Source: Terriglobia bacterium (lineage in GTDB: Bacteria > Acidobacteriota > Terriglobia > Bryobacterales > Bryobacteraceae). From it: DNA of 61,594 bases. The notes beneath the pieces are model-generated. The model was not told the origin of the DNA. It saw only the letters and a list, made by a program, of their open reading frames with translations, and ran no database searches. Position 1 is the stretch's first letter; each line of letters opens with the position of its first letter. This document shows, in pieces, positions 7,887-19,398 of this stretch. The stretch is taken from NCBI GenBank assembly GCA_020073145.1, contig JAIQFS010000034.1:1-61594 (forward strand). The letters run 5' to 3'. A program made the translations under genes and the position numbers.

Positions 7887-8412
7887 TTACACCGTAGTCA
7901 ACAAAGCTTCGATGACTGCTTTCGATTCGGCTGTGGACATCCTCGGGAAGATCGGGAGCGAGAGCAGGTTTTTGTACGCCCAATCAGCGAAGGGCGTTTC
8001 TGCTGGCGTCGTGCGCCAATCCGTCAGGGCGGCATTGGCGACTACTCCTCGTTCACCCATCTCCGACCGAGACTTTTGCAGATCCTTCACCACCACGCAG
8101 TAGCTGTGCCAGATCCGAGGCTTCGTCACATCCGGGGTCTGCAATTGATTGCACGGCTTCAGACGCTCGTCGTAGAACTGGGCCACGAGCGTGTGTTGCG
8201 ACATCATGCAGGTTTGTACCTGGCCTATGGCAGCCGAGATCTCCGCGATCTTGAAGTTCACAGTCTTCGCTCACCGGCCAGTCACCTTCGCGCTGGCAAG
8301 CCGAACGTGTTGACAACGGTCACTGCCTTACACTGCTTCTGCTTTACAGCTTCCGCCGCCAGGTCGGGGTCCAGATTCCAATCCTGATCCACATCACCAG
8401 GCACCAACTCCG
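7887..8412 (-). pseudogene. Broken DegT/DnrJ/EryC1-family aminotransferase
   Basis: Two separate blocks match the PLP-dependent sugar aminotransferase family. Block 1 (about 8285-8412) reads DVDQDWNLDP then VVNTFGLPA, the region before the PLP lysine. Block 2 (7887-8261) reads KIAEISAAIGQVQ, then WHSYCVVV, and ends LSLPIFPRMSTAE, the classic C-terminal part. About 80 residues between them, including the PLP-binding lysine segment, are missing, with a stop at 8282-8284 and a different frame. The N-terminal third is absent because block 1 runs into the duplicated chromosomal sequence at 8412. It cannot be active. These enzymes aminate nucleotide sugars for surface polysaccharides. Confidence 0.85.
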
Positions 8413-8591
8413 CTCGGGTGGCCGGCGGAGGAGGTCCGGTCCTGGTACGGCGGATTTGGGCCGAACAGGGATGGCCCGCCTCCCTCACCAGCGCCGGTTT
8501 TGAGTTGTGGGGGTTGGGGTTTCTCGGGTTGGGGTTTCTCGGCCTGGTGCTGTTCGGATTCTACATGCGGGTGCGGAACGTACGCCTCTGA
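8413..8591 (+). pseudogene. C-terminal fragment of the 4602-5564 membrane gene
   Basis: Diverged duplicate of the last 60 codons of the 320-residue membrane protein, with the same ending (GFYMRVRNVRL then TGA at 8589-8591). A 15-base in-frame tandem duplication (TTGGGGTTTCTCGGG twice, about 8516-8545) repeats LGFLG. The homology begins abruptly at about 8413, where the degT remnant ends. No start codon or ribosome site suggests expression. Confidence 0.9.
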
Positions 8592-8602
8592 ACAATTCCG
8601 TC

Positions 8603-8631
8603 TTGACTTTCTCCTGATCCGGGCCTACTAT
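8603..8631 (+). promoter_or_regulatory. Promoter of the DinB-like gene
   Basis: TTGACT (8603-8608), 17-base spacer, TACTAT (8626-8631), about 38 bases before ATG 8669. The sequence is conserved in the duplicated copy at 5576-5605, supporting function. Shine-Dalgarno GGAGGA lies just upstream of the ATG. Confidence 0.65.
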
Positions 8632-8668
8632 TGGCGAATAAAAAGCGAAATCTCCCTGGAGGACATCA

Positions 8669-9178
8669 ATGGCAATACACGACGCTCTTCTCCCCGAGTT
8701 CGACCACGAGATGGCGAGCACTCGGAAAACCCTCGAACGGGTGCCGGACGACAAACAGGGGTGGAAGCCACACCCCAAGTCCGGCACCATGGGATGGTTG
8801 GCGAACCACATCGCCACCATGGTTGGCTGGACGGTCGACGTGACCGAGAAAGACTCCTTCGATGTAGCGCCGGCGGGCGGGCCGCCGGTGGCCATGCCCA
8901 AGACCGCGACCCAGAAAGAACTGCTCGAAGTCTTCGACAAGAGCGTGGCGCGAGCACGAGCGGCGCTCGCGGCCGTCAGCGATCAGCAATTAATGCAATC
9001 GTGGAGTCTGCTTTCAGGCGGCAAGCCACTCTTCACGATGCCGCGCATCACTGTGCTCCGCAGCTTCGTGATGAACCACGTCATCCATCACCGGGCGCAG
9101 CTCGGTGTGTATCTGCGGTTGAACGACATCCCCGTTCCCTCGGTGTACGGCCCGTCGGCCGACGAAAACACTTTTTGA
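8669..9178 (+). CDS. DinB-family metal-binding protein
   Basis: 169 residues, normal length for DinB/YfiT four-helix-bundle proteins. The metal-binding histidine triad is visible: His47 in LANHIAT and His137 and His141 in MNHVIHHRAQLG. Members bind a divalent metal; some are thiol transferases, and most in Acidobacteria have no assigned reaction. It has its own promoter (8603-8631) and GGAGGA Shine-Dalgarno. Its neighbour to the left was originally the membrane gene now at 4602. Family firm, activity unknown. Confidence 0.85.
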   Translation: MAIHDALLPEFDHEMASTRKTLERVPDDKQGWKPHPKSGTMGWLANHIATMVGWTVDVTEKDSFDVAPAGGPPVAMPKTATQKELLEVFDKSVARARAALAAVSDQQLMQSWSLLSGGKPLFTMPRITVLRSFVMNHVIHHRAQLGVYLRLNDIPVPSVYGPSADENTF

Positions 9179-9226
9179 GGGAAGCTTGCAGGAACCGTCC
9201 GGGCCCGCTTCAACGGAGAGAATCCT

Positions 9227-9302
9227 TGGAGCGGGAGACCGGATTCGAACCGGCGACATCGACCTTGGCAAGGTCGCACTCTACCAGCTGAGTTACTCCC
9301 GC
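9227..9302 (-). tRNA. tRNA-Gly(GCC)
   Basis: On the minus strand a full cloverleaf reads from GCGGGAG (9302) to CTCCCGC plus U discriminator and encoded CCA (9227). The anticodon arm is CGACC-TTGCCAA-GGTCG with anticodon GCC, the D arm contains AGCTGGTAGAGT, and the T arm contains GGTTCGAATCC. It lies opposite to and between the DinB gene and dnaA. Confidence 0.95.
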
Positions 9303-9567
9303 CCGACGGAAGAATCCATTGTCCTCCACAAACATTCGCCGTGTCAAACGTTGTGGCCAACCGAAAGAATCGACGACGTTTATAATCCTGTTGGAATCTT
9401 GTAACGCTGTGATAGAGTATAGTCTCGTCGGGACCTAGTTTGGTGAGCTGGCAACTGCGGTGAGGCGGCATTTGCCCTGACCGTAAATCTTCTCAAGCGA
9501 ACGCTTGTCGGATTCCATCCTGTTGTGAAAACGGTGTGGAAATCATCCGCTGGTAGTGTGTAAACAG
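9303..9567 (+). promoter_or_regulatory. dnaA upstream region with DnaA-box-like sites
   Basis: No gene here. Two -10-like hexamers are present, TATAAT (9381-9386) and TATAGT (9418-9423), without good -35 partners. Close to the start codon are three minus-oriented 8-of-9 matches to the DnaA box (TGTGNAWAA): 9524-9532, 9535-9543 and 9557-9565. Their position just before ATG 9568 suggests autoregulation of dnaA by its product, as known in other bacteria. Confidence 0.55.
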
Positions 9568-10884
9568 ATGAACTATTGGGATCAGATCCGCAATTATCTG
9601 CAGACCAGGGTGACCGCGGAGAGTTATGACAACTGGCTGAGGAGTGCTCAATTCCAGGGCGTGGATGGTCGGACGCTGCTCGTTTCCGTGCCCGACAGCG
9701 AGACTCGCACATGGCTCGAAACCGAGTATGCGGCACTGGTCGGGAGCGGCATCCGGGAACTGGGACTGCCGTTGAGCGCGGTCAGCTATGCGGCTCAACC
9801 GGAGCGCGCGGCGCGTGCCGCAGCCGCCGGAGTTGGCGACGGCGGCAGTCACGAGACGGAATCGCCGGCGAGCGCACTCAATCCGAAATTCACCTTCGAT
9901 TCCTTCGTTGTCGGCGCGTGTAATCAGTTCGCCCACGCGGCCGCGCGCTCGGTGGCCACGAATCCTTCGCGTAGCTACAATCCGCTTTTCCTCTACGGCG
10001 GAGTGGGGATGGGCAAGACCCATCTGATGCACGCGATTGGTCGGGCGCTGGTTGAGAATCACGGCGCCATGCGAGTGATCTATACATCGAGCGAGCGGTT
10101 CATGAATGAGATGATCGCCTGCATCCGAACCGATCGGATGTCCCATTTCCACCACCGGTACCGGGAAGCGGATGTTCTGTTGATCGACGATATCCAGGTG
10201 CTTGGCAACAAGGAGCGAACTCAGGAAGAGTTTTTTCACACGTTCAACGAGTTGCACGATCACCAGAAGCAGATTGTCATCTCGAGCGATGCGCCGCCGA
10301 AAGACATCCCCGGGTTAGTGGAGCGACTGCGATCGCGCTTCGAGTGGGGACTCATCGCCGACATTCAGCCGCCGGATCTCGAAACCAAAATGGCGATTCT
10401 CGACAAGAAGGCCGAAGCCGAGGGTGTTCAGTTGCCGGATGATGTGCGCTCCTTCATGGCCTCGAAGACTAAGTCGAACGTGCGGGAACTCGAAGGCGCT
10501 CTGGTCAAGCTCATCGCTTATTCGTCCCTGACGGGGACACCCATCAATCTCCAGATGTCCCAGCAGGTCTTGAAGCACCTCGTACATGTGCAGGAACGCC
10601 GCGTCACCATCGACTCCATCCAAAAAGCCGTGGGAGAGCGCTTCCAGATCAAACAATCGCAGCTCAAGGAAAAGAGCAATACGAAGAAGGTGGTGTACCC
10701 GCGACAGGTTGCGATGTACCTGGTCAAAGAGTTAACGGACGCGTCCCTTCCCGAGATTGGGCGGGCGTTCGGAGGCAAGCATCATACCACCGTGATTCAC
10801 TCCATCAACAAAATTGAGCAAAAGCGTCATAATGATCCGGAATTGAACAGGCTCCTTCACAACCTAATGGACTCATTACAATGA
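9568..10884 (+). CDS. dnaA: Chromosomal replication initiator DnaA
   Basis: Initiator ATPase that opens the origin. 438 residues from ATG 9568; GTG 9556 is in frame but adds only four residues that overlap a DnaA-box-like site. Domain I (about 1-75) starts MNYWDQIRNYLQ. A short linker follows, then the AAA+ domain with Walker A GGVGMGKTH (144-152) and Walker B VLLIDDIQ. The C-terminal helix-turn-helix domain carries the DnaA signature GGKHHTTVIHSI. All key residues are intact, unlike the copy at 5652. Followed by the candidate origin and dnaN, the conserved bacterial order. Confidence 0.98.
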   Translation: MNYWDQIRNYLQTRVTAESYDNWLRSAQFQGVDGRTLLVSVPDSETRTWLETEYAALVGSGIRELGLPLSAVSYAAQPERAARAAAAGVGDGGSHETESPASALNPKFTFDSFVVGACNQFAHAAARSVATNPSRSYNPLFLYGGVGMGKTHLMHAIGRALVENHGAMRVIYTSSERFMNEMIACIRTDRMSHFHHRYREADVLLIDDIQVLGNKERTQEEFFHTFNELHDHQKQIVISSDAPPKDIPGLVERLRSRFEWGLIADIQPPDLETKMAILDKKAEAEGVQLPDDVRSFMASKTKSNVRELEGALVKLIAYSSLTGTPINLQMSQQVLKHLVHVQERRVTIDSIQKAVGERFQIKQSQLKEKSNTKKVVYPRQVAMYLVKELTDASLPEIGRAFGGKHHTTVIHSINKIEQKRHNDPELNRLLHNLMDSLQ

Positions 10885-11118
10885 ACTTGCTCTGTTTTGC
10901 ACAACACCCCACCAACACCGAGCTCCGAGAATGTGAAAAAATGGGTCATCGCGCCGTTTTTGCGCCGTTATACACCCCGGTTTCCGCAACTTCGTATAGC
11001 GAAAAGTAGTTGATTTTAGTATAATTTAGGTAGTCTTCAACAATTTGCACAGGCCCGATGAATACGGTTCTAAAAGGGTCTATTTTACAGAGCCCAAGAA
11101 CACTAGGAGCTGAGGCCG
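10885..11118. other. Candidate oriC between dnaA and dnaN
   Basis: 234 bases without a gene. Perfect DnaA boxes (TTWTNCACA) occur at 10895-10903 (plus) and 10932-10940 (minus). 8-of-9 matches are at 10968-10976 and 11043-11051 (plus). An A/T-rich stretch (about 11001-11042, including TATAAT at 11020-11025 and several TAG triplets) could be the unwinding element and also serve dnaN transcription. Origin position next to dnaA is the common bacterial arrangement; no GC-skew test could be done here. Confidence 0.6.
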
Positions 11119-14714
<3,596 letters not shown>

Positions 14715-14812
14715 GCGTCTCCTTCCCGTCTCTGCGCTGGAATTCCGGTGGCGCCAGGCACTCTGTCCCACTTTTCCTGTCACAAAGTCGTGCCCCGGAG
14801 CATTGAGACATT

Positions 14813-15361
14813 GTGAACGCTCCGAGCAGATCTCTTGACCAGGCCGCCCTCCCCGAGGATTGCTCGGCCTTCGAGCCGGTCTTTCAGGCCTATTACGAGC
14901 GCACGGCCCGGCTCATTGCGCGCCTGGTAAACGACCCGGCGTGCGCCGAGGAGTTGGCGGTTGAGGTCTTCTGGAAGTTGTGGCGGAACCCACAGGCCCA
15001 TGGCGATGCGGTCGGCGGCTGGCTCTACCGAACCGCCGTACGCGCCGGCCTCTATGAACTGAGACGACAGGCGCGGCGGGCACGCGTGGCGCATCTGCTC
15101 CGACTGGGCGCAGACCGGTCAACGCCCGAGGATCAGCATGCCGCGAACCAGCAGCAGGAGCATGTCCGCCGCGTTTTGGCGACAATGCCGCCGCACCAGG
15201 CGGAACTGCTCTTGTTACGCAGCCAGGACCTCAGCTATGCTGAACTGGCATCCGCACTGAACCTGAATCCCGCTTCGGTCGGCACTCTTCTCAGCCGCGC
15301 GCAACAGGCATTCCGAAAGGAGTACGTGAAACGGTATGGAACCAAGACCAACAGACGATAA
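14813..15361 (+). CDS. ECF-type RNA polymerase sigma factor
   Basis: 182 residues, start GTG 14813. Region 2 (about 20-90; FQAYYERTARLIARLV... and EVFWKLWRNP) and region 4 (about 120-175; MPPHQAELLLLRSQDLSYAELASALNLNPASVGTLLSRA) are both present, with no region 3, as in ECF factors. The 3' end overlaps by 26 bases the next gene, a membrane protein with a periplasmic thioredoxin-like domain, which by position is its likely anti-sigma factor. Confidence 0.88.
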   Translation: MNAPSRSLDQAALPEDCSAFEPVFQAYYERTARLIARLVNDPACAEELAVEVFWKLWRNPQAHGDAVGGWLYRTAVRAGLYELRRQARRARVAHLLRLGADRSTPEDQHAANQQQEHVRRVLATMPPHQAELLLLRSQDLSYAELASALNLNPASVGTLLSRAQQAFRKEYVKRYGTKTNRR

Positions 15362-16184
15362 CCGCTCGGTGGAAGAGCACCTCGCGACCCTGACGCTGCC
15401 GGACGGTTGGCGGCCAAACCAACCTCGTGTCCTGACCCGAGTGCAGGAGCGCGACCGAAGGTACCGGACCACGCGCCGGCGATGGGTTTGGAGCACGGCG
15501 GCGGCTTCGGTGATCTGCCTGGGTGTGCTGGCGGCGCCGGCCTCGTGCGAGGCGGCCGGCCCGCAACCCTGCCGGAGCCCGCTCGCGGTGCGAGTGTGGA
15601 GCGCGCTGTTTCAGCAACGTGCCGCCGCGATTTCGGGCGCAGCCGTCGAACACATGATCCAAGACTTCCGGGAATCCGGCTCCGCCAGCGCTCCCATTAC
15701 CGCTGAAATCTATTCCGACTACCAGTGCCCCGGCTGCGCGGAGCTCTTCCTCGACACGATGCCGCAACTGACGGCCGATTACGTCCGGACCGGAAAAGTG
15801 AGACTGGTGCACCGCGATTTGCCCTTGCCGCAGCACCAGTACGCGCACTTGGCGGCGCGATACGCCAATGCCGCCGGCCGCCTGGGCCAATACGACCTAG
15901 TGGTGAACCAGTTGTTCCGGACACAGCACGTGTGGGAAGCGACGGGTGACGTCGATTCGCAAATGATCGCCGTGTTGCCTCCCAGCCTGCTCCAGAAGGT
16001 GCGCGCCCTGGTGAGCGCCGACCGGGAGGAATCCGTGACCGCCGACCTGGCCCGAGCCCGGGAGGACCAGATTCGGGGAACGCCCTCGCTGGTCATTGTG
16101 GCAAACGGCAAGCGCCAGGTGATCTACCCGATCCCGTCGTACCCGCTGCTGAAGAAATATCTGGATTCGCTGCTGGTGAAGTAG
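15336..16184 (+). CDS. Membrane-anchored DsbA-like thioredoxin protein, probable anti-sigma partner
   Basis: 282 residues. A basic cytoplasmic N-terminal segment of about 48 residues is followed by one membrane helix (about 50-68) and a periplasmic DsbA/Thioredoxin_4-like domain. That domain has the redox motif CPGC (131-134) after a YSDYQ strand and a cis-Pro loop RGTPSLVIVANG near residue 250. Topology and overlap with the ECF sigma gene match an anti-sigma factor, but the N-terminus has no zinc finger. I infer that the thioredoxin domain could sense or act on thiols outside the membrane and signal to the sigma factor. A sigma-controlled oxidoreductase without anti-sigma activity is the alternative. 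Confidence 0.75.
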   Translation: MEPRPTDDNRSVEEHLATLTLPDGWRPNQPRVLTRVQERDRRYRTTRRRWVWSTAAASVICLGVLAAPASCEAAGPQPCRSPLAVRVWSALFQQRAAAISGAAVEHMIQDFRESGSASAPITAEIYSDYQCPGCAELFLDTMPQLTADYVRTGKVRLVHRDLPLPQHQYAHLAARYANAAGRLGQYDLVVNQLFRTQHVWEATGDVDSQMIAVLPPSLLQKVRALVSADREESVTADLARAREDQIRGTPSLVIVANGKRQVIYPIPSYPLLKKYLDSLLVK

Positions 16185-16320
16185 CTTGGCCCAGGATTCG
16201 CGCGGCCGTGAACTCGGGCGTTTCCAACAAGCCCGATTTCAACGCCAGGTTTGGCGCTCTATGCGCAGGTGGTCTCTCGGATAGGAGCGCGGAGAACCAC
16301 CAGGATCTTGTCTCCGATCT

Positions 16321-16554
16321 TCATCGAGGTGTGGCGTGCTTCTGGGGCACATCGAGCCGCTTTACGGCATCCACCACCAGCTCGTGCAGGCCGGCGCCGC
16401 CTTGCGCCACGTACTGAATGATCTGGTCTTTCATGCGCCGCTCCCAGTATTTCTTGAGGTGGTCGAGAACCCCGGCCACGGCTTCCTCCCTCGGATAACT
16501 GGAGAAGTACAGGGCGATCTGGTTGGCGTTGTGAATCATGTGCTCGGCGTTCAT
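16321..16554 (-). CDS. fdsD: NAD-dependent formate dehydrogenase delta subunit
   Basis: 77 residues matching the small FdsD family (MIHNANQIALYFSSYPREEAV, then DHLKKYWERRMKDQI and GGAGLHELVVDAV). Four bases downstream of fdsA on the same strand. FdsD is needed for assembly or stability of the molybdenum FdsABG complex in other bacteria. It is the last gene of the operon; the following 136 bases to the convergent 16184 stop hold nothing recognisable. Confidence 0.88.
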   Translation of the reverse strand: MNAEHMIHNANQIALYFSSYPREEAVAGVLDHLKKYWERRMKDQIIQYVAQGGAGLHELVVDAVKRLDVPQKHATPR

Positions 16555-16557
16555 CGC

Positions 16558-19398
16558 TTAGTCGGCGCCCGTCTGGCTGAGGATCTGAGTAGTCCGGCGC
16601 TTAGCCTCCTTGTAGTGCTCCTGCCACTCAGAGAGGCGCTTCGCCGGCTGCACTTGCACAGCCGTCACCTTGTACTCGGGACAGCTCGTGGCCCAATCGG
16701 AAAACTCCGTGGTCACGACGTTGGCGCCGGTCATGGCGTGGTGGAAGGTGGTGTAGACGACGCCCGGCTGCATGCGCTCGGAAATGCGCGCGGGCAGTGT
16801 GATGTCGCCGGCGCGGCTGGTGAGCGATACCAACTCGCCCTCGCGGATGCCCCGGTTTTCCGCGTCCCACGGATGAATCTCGAGCACATCTTCGCTGTGC
16901 CACACGTTGTTTTCGGTGCGGCGGGTCTGCGCGCCCACGTTGTACTGCGAAAGAATCCGCCCGGTAGTCAGAATCAGCGGGAAGCGGTCGGTGGTGCGCT
17001 CATCGGTGGCGATGAACTCGGTGATCATGAAGCGGCCCTTGCCGCGCACGAAACTCCCGATGTGCATGATGGGCGTGCCTTCCGGCGCCTTTTCGTTACA
17101 GGGCCATTGCACGCTTCCGAGCCGCTCGAGCTTTTCGTAACTGACGCCGGCGAAAGTCGGAGTCATGCGCGCGATTTCGTCCATGATTTCGGAGGGATGA
17201 CTGTAGTGCATCGGATAGCCCAATGCCTCCGACAGCTTGATGGTGATTTCCCAGTCCGCGTAGCCGGCCATGGGAGGGATGGCTTTCCGCACCATGCCGA
17301 TGCGCCGCTCGGCATTGATGAACGTACCGTCCTTTTCGAGGAACGAAGAACCCGGCAGAAACACGTGGGCGTAGCTGGCGGTTTCGTTCAGGAACAGATC
17401 CTGGATCACCACGCACTCCATGGCAGCGAGGCCGGCCGAGACGTGCTTGGTGTTGGGATCCGATTGGACAATGTCCTCGCCTTGCACGTACAGCCCCTTG
17501 AACGTTCCGTCGCAGGCGGCGTCGAGCATGTTGGAGATGCGCAGGCCGGGCTCGCCTTGCAAAGGCACACCCCAAGCCTGTTCGAACGAAACGCGGACGG
17601 CATCGTTCGAGACGTGCCGGTAACCCGAAAACTCGTGCGGGAACGACCCCATATCGCAGGAGCCCTGCACGTTGTTCTGGCCGCGCAAAGGATTGACGCC
17701 CACGCCGCGGCGTCCGAGATTGCCGGTGGCCATGGCCAGGTTGGCCATGCCGATGACCATGGTCGAGCCCTGGCTATGCTCGGTGACGCCCAAACCGTAA
17801 TAGATCGCCCCGTTTCCACCGGTGGCATAGAGGCGGGCGGCGGCGCGAACATCCGCGGACGGGACGCCGGTGACGGCTTCCACCGCCTCGGGCGAATTGC
17901 GTTCCTCGGCGATGAACTTACGCCAGAGTTCGAAAGCCGCCACGTCGCAGCGTTCCTTGACGTAGCTTTCGGCCACCAGGCCCTCGGTCACCACCACGTG
18001 CGCCAGAGCGTTGATGATGGCGACATTGGTGCCGGGCTTCAGCGGCAGGTGAAATTGCGCCTGCACGTGGGGCGACTTGATGAGGTCGATGCGGCGCGGA
18101 TCGATGACGATGAGCCGCGCGCCTTCCCGCAACCGGCGCTTCATCTGGGAAGCGAATACCGGATGCGCGTCGGTGGGATTGGCGCCGATGACCAGGATGA
18201 CATCGGCATCGTTCACGGAATCGAAGTCCTGCGTGCCGGCTGACGTCCCGAACGTGTTACTCAGTCCATAGCCGGTGGGCGAATGGCAGACGCGCGCGCA
18301 GGTGTCCACATTGTTGTTGCCGAACGCGGCGCGGATCATCTTTTGCACCAGGTAGGTTTCTTCGTCGGTGCAGCGTGAAGAGGTGATACCGCCGATGGAA
18401 TCGCGCCCGTATTTTGCCTGGATGCGCTTGAACTCGCTGGCCGCGTGCCCGATGGCCTCTTCCCAGGAGACTTCCTTCCAGGGATCCGTGATTTTGGCGC
18501 GGATCATGGGCTTCAGGATGCGGTCCTTGTGTGTGGCGTAGCCCCAGGAGAAGCGGCCCTTCACGCAGGAATGCCCGTGGTTGGCCTTGCCGTCCTTGTA
18601 GGGCACCATGCGAACCACTTCGTTGCCCTTCAGCTCGGCTTTGAATGAGCAGCCCACGCCGCAATACGCGCAGGTGGTGACGACGCTGCGATCGCCCTGA
18701 CCCTTCTCGGTGACCGATTTTTCGATCAAGGTGGCGGTCGGGCAAGCCTGCACGCACGCGCCGCACGAGACGCACTCCGAGCTCAGGAAATCCGTACCGC
18801 CGGCCGAAACCTTGGAGGCGAAGCCGCGGCCTTGGATGGTCAGCGCAAAGGTGCCTTGCACTTCCTCGCAGGCGCGCACGCAGCGCGAGCACACAATGCA
18901 CTTCGAGGGCTCGAAACTGAAATACGGGTTCGACAGATCTTTGCCGGGCTGCAGGTGGTTGGCGCCGTCGTAGCCGTAGCGCACCTCGCGCAGCCCCACC
19001 ACGCCCGCCATGTCCTGGAGCTCGCAGTTGCCGTTGGCGGAACAGGTGAGGCAATCCAGCGGATGGTCGGAGATATAGAGCTCCATCATGCCGCGCCGCA
19101 TGCGGGCCAGCTTGGGCGATTGCGTGCGCACTTTCATGCCGGGCTCAGCCAGCGTGGTGCAGGAGGCCGGCGTGCCTTTTCGCCCCTCGATCTCCACCAG
19201 GCACAGGCGGCAGGAGCCGAAGGCCTCGACGCTATCGGTGGCGCACAGCTTCGGCACCGGCACGCCGGACTCCACAGCCGCGCGCATGATCGACGTGCCC
19301 GCCGGCACGGTGACCGGCTTGCCGTCGATTTCCAACGTAACCTGCGTCTTCGCAAGGATGTGGGGAGTTCCGTAATCGGTTTCCTGGATTAACGCCAT
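16558..19398 (-). CDS. fdsA: NAD-dependent formate dehydrogenase alpha (molybdenum) subunit
   Basis: Catalytic subunit oxidising formate to CO2. 946 residues, usual for soluble FdsA. Domains in order: N-terminal [2Fe-2S] ferredoxin fold with Cys52, Cys63, Cys66 and Cys80; NADH-G-like Cys/His cluster (HPLDCLTCSANGNCE, about 112-126); two [4Fe-4S] ferredoxin motifs (Cys167-Cys177 and Cys209-Cys219); a further CAYCGVGC cluster at 243-250; then the bis-MGD domain. Mo ligand is expected at Cys371 in CARVCHSPT with His372. All cluster residues are present. It overlaps fdsB by ten bases. Confidence 0.95.
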   Translation of the reverse strand: MALIQETDYGTPHILAKTQVTLEIDGKPVTVPAGTSIMRAAVESGVPVPKLCATDSVEAFGSCRLCLVEIEGRKGTPASCTTLAEPGMKVRTQSPKLARMRRGMMELYISDHPLDCLTCSANGNCELQDMAGVVGLREVRYGYDGANHLQPGKDLSNPYFSFEPSKCIVCSRCVRACEEVQGTFALTIQGRGFASKVSAGGTDFLSSECVSCGACVQACPTATLIEKSVTEKGQGDRSVVTTCAYCGVGCSFKAELKGNEVVRMVPYKDGKANHGHSCVKGRFSWGYATHKDRILKPMIRAKITDPWKEVSWEEAIGHAASEFKRIQAKYGRDSIGGITSSRCTDEETYLVQKMIRAAFGNNNVDTCARVCHSPTGYGLSNTFGTSAGTQDFDSVNDADVILVIGANPTDAHPVFASQMKRRLREGARLIVIDPRRIDLIKSPHVQAQFHLPLKPGTNVAIINALAHVVVTEGLVAESYVKERCDVAAFELWRKFIAEERNSPEAVEAVTGVPSADVRAAARLYATGGNGAIYYGLGVTEHSQGSTMVIGMANLAMATGNLGRRGVGVNPLRGQNNVQGSCDMGSFPHEFSGYRHVSNDAVRVSFEQAWGVPLQGEPGLRISNMLDAACDGTFKGLYVQGEDIVQSDPNTKHVSAGLAAMECVVIQDLFLNETASYAHVFLPGSSFLEKDGTFINAERRIGMVRKAIPPMAGYADWEITIKLSEALGYPMHYSHPSEIMDEIARMTPTFAGVSYEKLERLGSVQWPCNEKAPEGTPIMHIGSFVRGKGRFMITEFIATDERTTDRFPLILTTGRILSQYNVGAQTRRTENNVWHSEDVLEIHPWDAENRGIREGELVSLTSRAGDITLPARISERMQPGVVYTTFHHAMTGANVVTTEFSDWATSCPEYKVTAVQVQPAKRLSEWQEHYKEAKRRTTQILSQTGAD

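Noticed and set aside
16336-18243. Long plus-strand open frame of 635 codons
   Set aside because: Antisense to fdsA and fdsD, which are complete with all cofactor residues.
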